Source: Rhodoferax ferrireducens (GTDB taxonomy: Bacteria > Pseudomonadota > Gammaproteobacteria > Burkholderiales > Burkholderiaceae_C). Taken from it: a stretch of DNA of 64,000 nt. Every line of letters begins with the position of its first letter. The stretch's first letter is position 1. The notes beneath the pieces are model-generated. The model was not told the DNA's origin. It ran no database searches and saw only the letters and a list, made by a program, of their open reading frames with translations. The translations under genes were made by a program, and so were the position numbers. Shown one piece after another: positions 8,794 through 17,996 of this stretch. The DNA lies in assembly GCA_002083775.1 (NCBI GenBank), contig MTEI01000004.1, positions 232,630 to 296,629 on the forward strand, in the 5' to 3' direction.

Positions 8794-8975
8794 ATGGCTT
8801 ACAACGCGCCGTAACGCCCAGCGCGGTGGTGGGTGCCCAGAGTCTGCCGGACCATACCTGGGTTCATGTGGTTTGAAACCGTATCTGTTTGACGCGAAGC
8901 AAAGCAAGTCGACATGTCTGGTCACAAAATGTACTTGGCTTCACTGCCTTGTTCAAAGAAAAGCAAAACACAGTC

Positions 8976-10727
8976 ATGGACACCACGCAACAAAGTAGTT
9001 CCTGGAACCACATGCAACTATGCCGAAATTCCATCGAACTCGGCAACTTCCTCAGAACGCAAAAAGTTCACCACCTGAAGCTGGGGCAGTTTTTGCTGAA
9101 TGAAAAATTGCTCACCAACGAAACCTTACGCAGCGCACTGAACCAGCAGAGACTTTCTCCCAACCAGAAACTCGGTGAAATTCTGATCGCGATGCACGCC
9201 ATTTCGAAAGAAGACCTGGACCGCCTGATTCTGGAGACACTGGATCTGCCCAAGGCGGTACTTGGAGATTTTGATTTCGACACCAAAATTACGTCATTGG
9301 TGCCAGTTGAGCTTGCGCGTAACTTGTACGTCATGCCGCTCATGATTCATGAAGACACGCTGATCCTGGCGACCGCCGCTGTACAAAATGTGGAATCGTC
9401 AAAGCTGCTGCGCTTCACGGTGGGTCATCCGGTTCAATTTGTCATATCTTCGCGCGAAGAGATTGCCAAAGCGATCGAGACCAACTACCAGGAGTTTCAG
9501 AAAGTCCAGGAATTTAATATTCACGCACCAGAAGTCACTGACGAACAGCGCATCTGGCGAGATGCAGAAGAGATGGCCAACCAGGCGCCTCTGGTACAGC
9601 TGGTCAACTCCATTATTCTCGATGCGATCAACCAACACGCCTCGGATATTCATATTCGTCCGAGTGAAAAGTCATTTGAACTGTTGTACCGCATTGATGG
9701 CAGCTTGCTCTCGATACGTCAGTTCAACCATAGCCTATTGCCTGCCATGGTCAGCCGCATCAAGATATTGTCGCGTCTGAATATTGCAGAACACAGGTTG
9801 GCACAAGACGGTCGCATTCGCATCCATGACAAATTGCAATCGGTTGATTTGCGTATTTCAATCATTCCGGTGCAATACGGCGAGAGCATTGTGATTCGCA
9901 TTTTGAATAAAAACCAGGGGCTGCGCTCAATCCACGAAATTGGCTTCAAACCTAGCGACAAAGAGCGGCTTATAGACTTGATCAAACGCAGTTACGGCAT
10001 CATATTGGTCACTGGGCCCACCGGGTCAGGAAAATCAACTACCTTGTATGCAACGCTTCAAGAAGTTGAAAAGGACAACATTAACGTGATCACAGTGGAA
10101 GACCCGATCGAATATGAATTGTCCGACACGAGGCAAATTCAGATCAATCCGGCGATTAATTTTGGTTTTCCCCAAGCCTTGAGACATATCCTGCGGCATG
10201 ACCCTGATGTCATCATGATCGGTGAAATGCGCGATGTGGAGACTTGCAAGATAGCGGTAGAAAGCGCCTTGACCGGCCATCTGGTTTTTAGCACCTTGCA
10301 TACCAATGATGCCGCCAGTACGCTGGTGCGGTTGATGGAGATTGGCATCGCGCCGTACCTGGTCCGCTCTGCCGTCATCGGCGTGCTGGCGCAGCGGCTG
10401 GTACGCCGGAATTGCCCCGATTGTCTGCAAGAGGAGACCGTTTCTGCTTTGATGCGGAAAAATCTTTTACTCGATGAACATGAAAAGTTTTATCGCGGCA
10501 CGGGATGCAAAAGCTGCCGTCAGACCGGATTCAAGGGGCGGCTGGCAATTTATGAATTGCTGATCATGGATGAAGAATTGCGTGCACAAATCGGCGCCGG
10601 TGTTGCCAGCGATGCATATCGTCAGCTGGCATTGAAGAACGGCATGATCAGCTTGCCGGCCAATGGTGTTGAACAAGCGCGGGCCAAACTGGTATCGATT
10701 GCTGAGGTATACAGGGCCTGCATGTAA
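8976..10727 (+). CDS. GspE/PilB-family secretion or pilus assembly ATPase
   Basis: A 583-residue type II secretion/type IV pilus extension ATPase. The MshE-N-like N-terminal domain (about 30-170) contains LGQFLLNEKLLTNETLRSALNQQ and LGEILI. The ATPase core has Walker A GPTGSGKST, the Asp box VITVEDPIE, Walker B and the His box HLVFSTLHTNDA. A zinc-binding pair CPDC..CKSC follows near residue 480. ATG 8976 (MDTTQQ) is preferred over the in-frame TTG at 8889. It is followed 84 bp later by a PilT-like gene, with no pilin, secretin or inner-membrane platform gene nearby. The base composition looks less GC-rich than flanking genes, hinting at separate acquisition. Confidence 0.88.
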   Translation: MDTTQQSSSWNHMQLCRNSIELGNFLRTQKVHHLKLGQFLLNEKLLTNETLRSALNQQRLSPNQKLGEILIAMHAISKEDLDRLILETLDLPKAVLGDFDFDTKITSLVPVELARNLYVMPLMIHEDTLILATAAVQNVESSKLLRFTVGHPVQFVISSREEIAKAIETNYQEFQKVQEFNIHAPEVTDEQRIWRDAEEMANQAPLVQLVNSIILDAINQHASDIHIRPSEKSFELLYRIDGSLLSIRQFNHSLLPAMVSRIKILSRLNIAEHRLAQDGRIRIHDKLQSVDLRISIIPVQYGESIVIRILNKNQGLRSIHEIGFKPSDKERLIDLIKRSYGIILVTGPTGSGKSTTLYATLQEVEKDNINVITVEDPIEYELSDTRQIQINPAINFGFPQALRHILRHDPDVIMIGEMRDVETCKIAVESALTGHLVFSTLHTNDAASTLVRLMEIGIAPYLVRSAVIGVLAQRLVRRNCPDCLQEETVSALMRKNLLLDEHEKFYRGTGCKSCRQTGFKGRLAIYELLIMDEELRAQIGAGVASDAYRQLALKNGMISLPANGVEQARAKLVSIAEVYRACM

Positions 10728-10810
10728 CCAAGGGCAGGCACACTGACTTGCAAACTGGCGCAAACAATATTAGATTCAGGCATTACTTCTCAGTGATAGG
10801 TGGCAACAAT

Positions 10811-11845
10811 ATGAAAACCATCGAGGCCTATTTCAAAGCGGCAATCAAGGCAAATGCATCAGACGTGCACCTTGTTTCAGGCCAGATGGCCGCCATGCGC
10901 GTGGACGGCCAGTTGCGACTGATGGAAGATGTGCCGTTGTCTGCCAATGTATTGCAAGAGGAGATCTTTGCGATACTCACGCCGCACCAGCACCAGCGAT
11001 ACACGGAATCGCTTGAACTGGACATAAGTCACTCGCTCGATGATGTGCGCTTTCGGATCAACCTTCATCAGCAGTCAGGCGCCATCGGACTTGCCGCCCG
11101 ATTGATTCCAAAAATCATCCCTTCTCCTCAGGATTTACGCCTTGGATCACAAATCACTGAATTGACGAAACTCCTTGATGGCCTGGTGCTGGTCGTTGGA
11201 CCAACAGGCCATGGCAAATCCACAACCATTGCCTCTCTCCTCGAGGAAATCAACAAGACCAGGGCAGCGCACATCGTCACCATCGAAGACCCGGTGGAGT
11301 TCGTTTTCGATGGAAAACAATCCCTCATTGAGCAACGTGAAATTGGTGTGGACACGCATTCATTTGCGCAGGCGCTGAAGTACGTCCTGCGGCAAGACCC
11401 CAATGTGATTCTGGTCGGGGAAATGCGTGATCCGGAGACCATCTCGATGGCCTTGACGGCCGCCGAAACCGGGCATCTGGTCTTTTCCACCCTGCACACA
11501 CCCAGCGCTGCCGAGGCAGTGGAACGCATTGTCGATGTGTTCGAGGGTGCCCGGCAAAAGCAGGTGCTGGCGCAACTTTCAGCGGTTCTGCGTGTCGTGG
11601 TGGCCCAACAACTGCTCCCTAAACTGGGTGGTGGCAGGGTGGCGGCATACGAAATTCTGGTGAATACAGCTGCCGTATCGAACCTGATCAGGGAAAACGA
11701 TATTCCCCAAATCCGCAACGCCATCACCACCGGTGCCCAGCATGGCATGCTGACCATGGACAACTCGATCAAGGCGCTATTCGATAGAGGCTTGATCGAT
11801 GCGACCGTCGCCATGCATCGCGTCGCGCGTCAGCGAAAGGTCTGA
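10811..11845 (+). CDS. PilT-like retraction ATPase
   Basis: A 344-residue twitching-motility (PilT/PilU) ATPase: the N-terminal SDVHLVSGQMAAMRVDGQL motif, Walker A GPTGHGKST (His where Ser is usual), Asp box IVTIEDPVEF, Walker B VILVGEMRDPET, and His box GHLVFSTLHT. ATG 10811 follows AGGTGG by seven bases. It pairs with the upstream GspE/PilB gene, so an extension/retraction motor pair is encoded without visible pilus structural genes. The ATPases could serve pilins encoded elsewhere or a minor pilus system. The gene has the same less GC-rich look as its partner. Confidence 0.88.
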   Translation: MKTIEAYFKAAIKANASDVHLVSGQMAAMRVDGQLRLMEDVPLSANVLQEEIFAILTPHQHQRYTESLELDISHSLDDVRFRINLHQQSGAIGLAARLIPKIIPSPQDLRLGSQITELTKLLDGLVLVVGPTGHGKSTTIASLLEEINKTRAAHIVTIEDPVEFVFDGKQSLIEQREIGVDTHSFAQALKYVLRQDPNVILVGEMRDPETISMALTAAETGHLVFSTLHTPSAAEAVERIVDVFEGARQKQVLAQLSAVLRVVVAQQLLPKLGGGRVAAYEILVNTAAVSNLIRENDIPQIRNAITTGAQHGMLTMDNSIKALFDRGLIDATVAMHRVARQRKV

Positions 11846-11976
11846 TTCACAAGGTCGATGAACTTTTCAACCAGCGCGAGGCACGCTGTTGGGTATGCCC
11901 TGGTGGTCTTCCACTACCGCTGCATGGTGCGTTCTTCCTCTCGCACCCGAGCGCTGCCTGTCGGCCCGCTTGGTCG

Positions 11977-12858
11977 TCAAACCGCCACTTCCCCCAGCCG
12001 CCCATCCCGCATGTCGCTCAGCGCCTGGTAAATCTCTTGCTGGGTGTTCATGACAAACGGGCCGTATTGGGCAATCGGCTCCTTGAGCGGTTGGCCAGAA
12101 ATCAGCAGCACCTTGGCATCCGCCGTGGCGTCGATCACCACGCCATCCGCCTCGGGTGAATTGGCCAGCAAAGCCATGCGCTGCACCGGCACAGTCTGGC
12201 CCGCGATGGTCACCTCGCCGCGATGCACATAAACGAAGGCGTTGTGGCCTGCAGGGACCAATTGCTCAAAACGCGCCCCGGCAGGCAAAAACACATCCAG
12301 ATACAGCGGCGCGGTGGCTTCGCGTGTCACGGCACCGGTCACACCCTGGCTGCTACCGGCGATCACCGTCACGGCCACACCCTGCCCGGTGGTGTAGCGC
12401 GGCAGGTCGGCGGCCTTGAAGTCGCGGTACCAAGGCGCGCACATCTTGTCGCGTGCGGGCAGGTTCAGCCAGAGCTGGAAACCTTCCATCACGCCATCTT
12501 CCTGCTGCGGGATTTCGGAGTGGATCACGCCGCGCCCGGCCGTCATCCACTGCACGCCACCGTTTTCCAGCAGCCCTTCGTGGCCCGCGCTGTCGCGGTG
12601 CAACATGCGCCCGGCAATCATGTAGGTGATGGTCTCAAAACCGCGATGCGGGTGGTCCGGGAAACCGGCGATGTAGTCGTCGGGCTGGTCGCTGCCAAAG
12701 GCATCCAGCATCAAAAACGGGTCCAGCCGCTGCTGCAGGTTGTGCGTCAGTACCCGCGTGAGTTTCACGCCCGCTCCGTCCGAGGTGACTTGGCCAGCCA
12801 CCAGGCGCTCGACGCTGCGGGGGTGCTGAACGGTGGCGCTTGTCAAACTGGTGTCCAT
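11977..12858 (-). CDS. Pirin-family protein
   Basis: A 293-residue bicupin pirin. The metal-site region GFPDHPHRGFETITYM, the following HRDSAGHEGLLENGGVQWMTAGRGVIHSE and the second-half cupin are standard for pirins, some of which have quercetin 2,3-dioxygenase activity. Metal ligands (the two His of HPHRG, His of VIHSE, Glu) are all present. A dispersed hairpin repeat sits directly upstream, then the azoreductase gene on the same strand. Pirin and azoreductase both occur in quinone/oxidative-stress contexts and may form one unit under the divergent LysR regulator; this is inference. Confidence 0.9.
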   Translation of the reverse strand: MDTSLTSATVQHPRSVERLVAGQVTSDGAGVKLTRVLTHNLQQRLDPFLMLDAFGSDQPDDYIAGFPDHPHRGFETITYMIAGRMLHRDSAGHEGLLENGGVQWMTAGRGVIHSEIPQQEDGVMEGFQLWLNLPARDKMCAPWYRDFKAADLPRYTTGQGVAVTVIAGSSQGVTGAVTREATAPLYLDVFLPAGARFEQLVPAGHNAFVYVHRGEVTIAGQTVPVQRMALLANSPEADGVVIDATADAKVLLISGQPLKEPIAQYGPFVMNTQQEIYQALSDMRDGRLGEVAV

Positions 12859-12870
12859 AAATAATCCTCT

Positions 12871-12917
12871 ATTAATAGCTGCTGGCCCTTATGCATAAAG
12901 GGCTAGAGGCCAATTTG
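12871..12917. repeat. Dispersed hairpin repeat, copy 2
   Basis: AATAGCTGCTGGCCCTTATG then CATAAAGGGCTAGAGGCCAA. This copy contains the family core GCCCTT/AAGGGC with TAGCT on one side and AGAGGCC on the other, in opposite orientation to copy 1. It lies in the pirin-azoR spacer. Confidence 0.8.
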
Positions 12918-12925
12918 ACACATGA

Positions 12926-13525
12926 TCAAACCAAGGCGGCATTCAGATCAAGCTCGGCCTGGGCAAAAGCTTTCTCAACCGCTTCGGGGCCCATCGCCAG
13001 GCCTTCAGCATAGATGAAGTGCACGTTGGTCATACCCAAAAAGCCCAGGATGGCTTTCAGGTAGGGCACTTGCGAGTCGTTGGCGGTGTCACGGTATAAG
13101 CCGCCACGCGCCAGCGCCACATACACCGTCTTGCCGGTGAGCAGGCCTTCGGGGCCGTTGGCGGTGTAGCGAAAGGTCACGCCTGAGCGGGCAATCGCAT
13201 CCAACCAGCTCTTGAGCTGCACCGGGATGCCAAAGTTGTACATCGGCACACCCAGCACGATGACGTCGTGCGCCTGGATTTCAGCAATCAGCGCGTCGTC
13301 CAGCGCCACGCGGGTCGCCTGCTCGGGGCTGCGTTGCTCGGCCGGGGTGAACAGCGCGCCCAGCGCAGCCTCGTCCAGTGCCGGGTGCGGTGTGGCACCC
13401 AGGTCGCGCAGGGTGAGGCGGGCACCGGGGTTGGCCGCTTGCAGGCGCGCCACGATGTTATTGGCCACGCGGGTGGAGTTGGAGTCCTGGCGGCGGGCAC
13501 TGGCGTTGATTTGCAGAATGTTCAT
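12926..13525 (-). CDS. azoR: FMN-dependent NADH-azoreductase
   Basis: A 199-residue flavodoxin-like quinone/azo reductase. The start [21 protein letters not shown] carries the FMN-phosphate-binding loop, followed by [32 protein letters not shown] and the [19 protein letters not shown] block, all typical of AzoR. Length matches the family. ATG 13525 has a purine-rich GGAAACGCC region upstream. It is divergent from a LysR gene (13626), the usual arrangement for a LysR-controlled quinone/azo-dye reductase; the 100-bp gap should hold the shared control region. Confidence 0.92.
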   Translation of the reverse strand: MNILQINASARRQDSNSTRVANNIVARLQAANPGARLTLRDLGATPHPALDEAALGALFTPAEQRSPEQATRVALDDALIAEIQAHDVIVLGVPMYNFGIPVQLKSWLDAIARSGVTFRYTANGPEGLLTGKTVYVALARGGLYRDTANDSQVPYLKAILGFLGMTNVHFIYAEGLAMGPEAVEKAFAQAELDLNAALV

Positions 13526-13625
13526 GGCGTTTCCTTCATGGAGGTGGATGGGTTACGGACGGTTGAACTGTATTTGGATTTAATCTACCTGAGAATCCCA
13601 TGAGATGGGTATCATTGTTCTATAA

Positions 13626-14564
13626 ATGGAACAATTAGCCACTCACATCGACCCCAACGACCTGCTGGTGTTTGCCCGCGTGGCCGATCTGGGCAGCTTC
13701 AGCAAGGCCGCTGAGCGCCTGGGCTGGCCCAAATCGACCGTGTCGCGGCGCATCACCACCCTGGAAACCCAGCTCGGTGAACGCCTGCTGCTGCGCACCA
13801 CCCGCCGCCAGACGCTCACCGAATTTGGCCAGCAGCTGCTGGACCACGCCCGCCAGGTGGTGCTGGAGGTGGATGCGGTGAGCGCCCTGCGCGAGCATCG
13901 GCAAGCGCTGCCCAGCGGGCGGCTGCGCGTCTCCATGCCCAGCGACTTTGCCAATTTGCTGCTGGTGGACGCACTCGCCGCCTTTGTGGCCATGCACCCC
14001 GGCATCACGCTGGAGCTGGATTTGTCACCACGGCGGGTCGACCTGTTGGGTGAAGGTTTTGACGTGGCGGTACGCATGGGCAACCTGCCCGACGACAACC
14101 TGCTGACAGCGCGCCGCCTGACGCAGTTTTCCAATGGCTTGTACGCCGCGCCCAGCTACCTGGCCGAACATGGCGACCCCCTCACCCCTGCCGATCTGGC
14201 GCAGCACCATGCGGTGCGTCTGCTGGGGGGCAATGGCGAACCGGTGGGCTGGACGCTGGCGCGGGGCGACGAGCGCTGGCAAGGCCTGCCACCCGGGCGC
14301 GTTAACGCCAATTCACCCGAGCTGTTGATTCGCCTGGCGCGCGCCGGGGTGGGGTTGGCGGCGGTGCCGGACTATTTTGCGTTGCCCGATGTGCGACAGG
14401 GGTCACTGCGCCGGGTGCTGCCCGACTGGTGCCTGCCCAGCATCACCGCCTGGGCGGTGTTCCCAGGGCGCAAACTCATGCCCGCCAAAACGCGGGTGTT
14501 TCTGGACATGCTGCAAACCACGCTGGCGGCCACGGACACCGCCACCGCGCGCAGCGCCTTATAA
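13626..14564 (+). CDS. LysR-family transcriptional regulator
   Basis: A 312-residue LysR regulator. The N-terminal winged HTH reads DLLVFARVADLGSFSKAAERLGWPKSTVSRRITTLE, followed by a linker helix and the periplasmic-binding-like effector domain (from about residue 90). It is transcribed divergently from azoR, its likely target. The stop TAA (14562-14564) overlaps the convergent yitT stop inside the palindrome CGCCTTATAAGGCG. The effector is unknown; quinones or azo compounds would fit the neighbour. Confidence 0.9.
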   Translation: MEQLATHIDPNDLLVFARVADLGSFSKAAERLGWPKSTVSRRITTLETQLGERLLLRTTRRQTLTEFGQQLLDHARQVVLEVDAVSALREHRQALPSGRLRVSMPSDFANLLLVDALAAFVAMHPGITLELDLSPRRVDLLGEGFDVAVRMGNLPDDNLLTARRLTQFSNGLYAAPSYLAEHGDPLTPADLAQHHAVRLLGGNGEPVGWTLARGDERWQGLPPGRVNANSPELLIRLARAGVGLAAVPDYFALPDVRQGSLRRVLPDWCLPSITAWAVFPGRKLMPAKTRVFLDMLQTTLAATDTATARSAL

Positions 14565-15263
14565 GGCGACATACCTTTCCTTGCGGTGGTTGGTGGCCAG
14601 CGTCTGGTTCAGCATCACCGCGCCCAGCACCGACAGCGCCACATGCTGCCAGTCCAGCACGGCAAACGAGCCCAGCAGCACCAGCGCATCCATGGCCATC
14701 TGCACCCGCCCGGCACGCCAGCCAAAGCGGTCCTGCAAATACAGCGCCAGCACATTGAAGCCGCCCAGACTGGCGCGGTGGCGAAACAGCATCAAAATGC
14801 CCACCCCCATCAGCAGCCCACCCATCACCGCAGTAAACACGGGCGACAGCACACCAAAACTCACCAGCTTGGGCAGCAGCGTCACCAGCCCTGACAGCAG
14901 GCCCACAGCCAGCACAGTTTTCAGCGTGAAGGCCCGCCCCATACGCCGCCAGGCCAGCACGTAAAACGGCACATTCACCAAAAACAGCACCGCGCCAAAG
15001 TTCCAGCCCAAGGTGTAGTGGATCAGCAAGGCCAGCCCGGTGGTGCCGCCCGTCAGCAAGCCGGTGTTGCCGAACATCAGCACACCAAAGGCCACAAACA
15101 AGGTGCCGGTGAACAGCGCCTGCACGTCTTCAAACGGCTGGTGGTGCAGCGTGGTCTGGCGGCTGCCCTGCGGTAGATGGCTGGCGCTGGGCGACTGGTT
15201 GGTCGCCTCAGGAACTTCAACTACGGCAGGCCCGCAGGTCAGGCAAGGGGTGGGCATCGGCAT
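14559..15263 (-). CDS. YitT/DUF161-family membrane protein
   Basis: About 234 residues with five predicted TM segments in the YitT pattern (ALFTGTLFVAFGVLMF, GLLTGGTTGLALLIHY, VLFLVNVPFYVLAWRRMG, VFTAVMGGLLMGVGILMLF, ALVLLGSFAVL). The motif GNTGLLTGGTTGLALL is characteristic of the family, whose function is unknown. The C-terminal cytoplasmic DUF2179 domain of Firmicutes members is absent. I use ATG 15263; TTG 15275 and ATG 15257 are alternatives. It is divergent from an Lrp-type gene, which may regulate it. Confidence 0.8.
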   Translation of the reverse strand: MPMPTPCLTCGPAVVEVPEATNQSPSASHLPQGSRQTTLHHQPFEDVQALFTGTLFVAFGVLMFGNTGLLTGGTTGLALLIHYTLGWNFGAVLFLVNVPFYVLAWRRMGRAFTLKTVLAVGLLSGLVTLLPKLVSFGVLSPVFTAVMGGLLMGVGILMLFRHRASLGGFNVLALYLQDRFGWRAGRVQMAMDALVLLGSFAVLDWQHVALSVLGAVMLNQTLATNHRKERYVAL

Positions 15264-15371
15264 GGTGTGCAACAAGGTTCAGGGTGTCTGGTAACAAAAA
15301 GTGGTTGCCTGCATGGTAGCCAGAAGGGCATGCAGCAGGTTTGCAATTTGCTGGGCATTGAGCTGCTTATG

Positions 15372-15386
15372 TGCATAATTTATGCA
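15372..15386. promoter_or_regulatory. Palindromic operator overlapping Lrp-family start
   Basis: TGCATAA-T-TTATGCA is a perfect 7-bp inverted repeat whose last base is the A of the proposed ATG (15386). An AT-rich palindrome placed at the start of an AsnC/Lrp-type gene suggests autoregulation, and it may also influence the divergent yitT gene. Confidence 0.45.
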
Positions 15387-15886
15387 TGAATAAATCATTG
15401 ATTGAAGATTCCTTGCCTGATAAGTTTGATATTGCGCTTTTAGCTGCGCTGCAGCAGAACGCCAGCGCCACCCACCAGCAGTTGGGCGAGGCGGTGCACC
15501 TGTCGCCCTCGCAGGTGAGCCGGCGCATTGCCCGGCTGCAGGCCAGCGGCATCATCCAGCGCACCGTGGTGCTGCTGGACCCGGCGCGCATCGGGCTGGG
15601 TGTGCGCGCCATCAGCTACGTCACGCTGGCGCGCCACGGCGAGGATGAAGGCGCGCTGTTTGAGCGCGAGATTGCGGCATTTCCCGAGGTGCTGGAGTGT
15701 TTTGCGGTGACCGGCGAGTCAGACTACATCCTGCAGATCGTGGCGGCCAGCTTGAGTGATTTGTCGGAATCGGTACTGCGCCGCCTCACCCGCATCAAAG
15801 GGGTGCACAGCATCCGCTCCAACATCGTGTTGCAAAGCATCAAAAGCAGTACCGAGCTGCCGCTGGGCCAGCTGGGCCGCGGCTGA
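15386..15886 (+). CDS. Lrp/AsnC-family transcriptional regulator
   Basis: A 166-residue Lrp/AsnC regulator. The HTH reads DIALLAALQQNASATHQQLGEAVHLSPSQVSRRIARLQASGII, and the C-terminal RAM ligand-binding domain contains FPEVLECFAVTGESDYILQIV. ATG 15386 (MNKSLIED) is preferred over GTG 15371. It faces the divergent YitT-family gene, its most likely target along with itself. Typical effectors are amino acids; none can be assigned here. Confidence 0.9.
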   Translation: MNKSLIEDSLPDKFDIALLAALQQNASATHQQLGEAVHLSPSQVSRRIARLQASGIIQRTVVLLDPARIGLGVRAISYVTLARHGEDEGALFEREIAAFPEVLECFAVTGESDYILQIVAASLSDLSESVLRRLTRIKGVHSIRSNIVLQSIKSSTELPLGQLGRG

Positions 15887-15991
15887 GACCGCTCACGGGT
15901 TCCTACATACCGTGGCAGCACCAAAAAACCATAGCTAAAGTAGGCGAACAGGACTATGCTGTAAACACTGCATTTGCCCTGCTGCTGCACC

Positions 15992-17944
15992 ATGCCTTCC
16001 CCTTTCCAAACCACAGCCCAACGCAAACAAAATGCGTTGCCGTGGTTACTTTTGGCGCTGGTTCTGGCTGTTCTGGGGGCAGTCATGGCAGCGGCACAGT
16101 GGCGCGATCATCGCGGAGTGGAACGGGCCGAGCGCGAACAGCTGCGCACCCAGGTGCGGGTGGCCGACGAGTTATTAACCACCCAAATCGAATCTGCCGA
16201 CGCGGCGCTGCGCACCATGCTCGACAGCATGGAACGCTGGCGTGGCCCCAATGGCTACCTGCCCTTTGCCCATGAGCACTTGCAGCGCGTTGCCAAGATG
16301 ATGCCCGGCGCACGCACTTTTGCGGTGTTTGACACCCAGGGCGTCTGCCAGCTGTGCAACCGGGGCGAACTGTTGGGTAAAGACTTTTCCAAGCGTGACT
16401 ATTTTCAGCAAGCAGCTGCAGACCGCAGCGGGGCCAAGCTGCATATTCCGCCACCCTACGAGACGGTATTGGGCGTCTGGACGGTAACCATCTCACGCGC
16501 CATCATCCGTCCCAATGGGCAATTTGGCGGTGTGGTGGTGGCCACCTTGTCGCCAGACTATTTTGAGTCGCTGCTCAAAGACCTGCGCTATGCGCCTGAC
16601 ATGCGCTTGAGCCTGGTGCATGACAGTGCACAAATTTATGTCACCTCTCCCCCCACGGTTGCCATTTACGGCACTAACCGGGCCACCGGGCGCAACTTCC
16701 TTCAAGCCCATCTGCAAGCGGGCCAGCCCGAAAGCGAGCACACCGGTATAGGCCTTGATGGCACGCAGCGCATGGCCATGACCCGTACCATCGGGCTGGA
16801 GAACCTCAACACCACGCACGGATTTGTGGCGGTAGCCTCGCGCGATGTGGACGCCGTTTTCGCACCGTGGCGCTCTACCAGCCTCATGCTGCTGTGGATC
16901 TGGCTGGCGGTGGCGGTGCTGTCGGCTTGGGCACTGCTGCGGCACCAGCGCAGTGCCGCAGCGCTTGGCAAAAAAGCACTGGTTGCCGAACAGTCCCTGC
17001 GCTACAGCAATGCGCGTTTTGAGCAACTGGCGCAAACCATTCCCTGCATGCTGTTTGACTACGACGTGTCTGCCTCTGGCGCCATTCGGGTGACCTACGT
17101 CGGGCCTTACAGCCAGACACTGGTTGGCATCGCCCCCGAGGTGCTGCTGACCGACTACGCGCAATATGTGCAGCACATTCACGAGGAAGACCGGCCCGCC
17201 TACCAGGCCATCGTGGACGGTGCCATAACCACGCGCATGGGTTATGAGTGCGAGTACCGTTTTTGGCTGCCCACCGGCGAACTGCGCTGGCTAAAAACCA
17301 CCGCCACGCCCGGCACATCCGCCGAGGGTAGCGGTGTCACCCACTTCAGCGGCTTTGTCATTGACGTCACCGACACCAAAAACCAGCACCTCCGGCTGCG
17401 CGAGATGGCCTACCAGGACCCACTGACGCAGGCCGACAACCGCCGCAGCTTCCTGGAAAAACTGCAGGCCGAGATCGCCCGTGTGCAGCGTTATGGTGAG
17501 GAGGCATCGTTGCTGATGCTCGACATCGACTTTTTCAAACAAGTCAACGACATCCACGGACACCTGGTAGGTGACACGGTGCTCAAACATCTGGTGACGG
17601 TGCTGCAGGCCAACTTGCGCAGCGTTGACTCGCTCGGGCGGATCGGTGGCGAAGAATTTGCCGTGCTGTTGCCCGACACCAGCCCGGACGCCGCTATGCA
17701 GCTAGCCGAGCGCCTGCGCCAGTCGGTGCAGACCAACCCGGCCACCGACGGCGAGCTGGTGGTGCCTTTTACCGTCAGCGTGGGGGTGGTGGCCATCACC
17801 GCCAGCACGGCCGACATCAAGACCGTGCTGCATCTGGCTGACAAAGCCATGTACCAGGCCAAACGCACCGGACGCAACAAGGTGTGCAGCGCCGCCGATG
17901 CACCCGACACCGACCTGTCCAAGTTGTCAGACGCTCTGAGCTGA
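15992..17944 (+). CDS. Membrane diguanylate cyclase: Cache-PAS-GGDEF
   Basis: A 650-residue protein: TM helix (ALPWLLLALVLAVLGAVMA, about residues 15-35), periplasmic Cache-type sensor (about 45-290), TM (SLMLLWIWLAVAVLSAWALL), PAS domain with PAC-like end (about 345-465), GGDEF (about 480-640). The active-site motif is GGEEF, preceded by RSVD exactly five residues earlier, a product-inhibition site. No EAL domain. ATG 15992 (MPSPFQ) is chosen over TTG 15974. It ends 52 bp before a cytochrome c lipoprotein gene. Confidence 0.9.
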   Translation: MPSPFQTTAQRKQNALPWLLLALVLAVLGAVMAAAQWRDHRGVERAEREQLRTQVRVADELLTTQIESADAALRTMLDSMERWRGPNGYLPFAHEHLQRVAKMMPGARTFAVFDTQGVCQLCNRGELLGKDFSKRDYFQQAAADRSGAKLHIPPPYETVLGVWTVTISRAIIRPNGQFGGVVVATLSPDYFESLLKDLRYAPDMRLSLVHDSAQIYVTSPPTVAIYGTNRATGRNFLQAHLQAGQPESEHTGIGLDGTQRMAMTRTIGLENLNTTHGFVAVASRDVDAVFAPWRSTSLMLLWIWLAVAVLSAWALLRHQRSAAALGKKALVAEQSLRYSNARFEQLAQTIPCMLFDYDVSASGAIRVTYVGPYSQTLVGIAPEVLLTDYAQYVQHIHEEDRPAYQAIVDGAITTRMGYECEYRFWLPTGELRWLKTTATPGTSAEGSGVTHFSGFVIDVTDTKNQHLRLREMAYQDPLTQADNRRSFLEKLQAEIARVQRYGEEASLLMLDIDFFKQVNDIHGHLVGDTVLKHLVTVLQANLRSVDSLGRIGGEEFAVLLPDTSPDAAMQLAERLRQSVQTNPATDGELVVPFTVSVGVVAITASTADIKTVLHLADKAMYQAKRTGRNKVCSAADAPDTDLSKLSDALS

Positions 17945-17996
17945 ACCGCCGCTCGCAGTGGGTGTCAGCGCCCTATCTATCCACCAGGAGACCACC

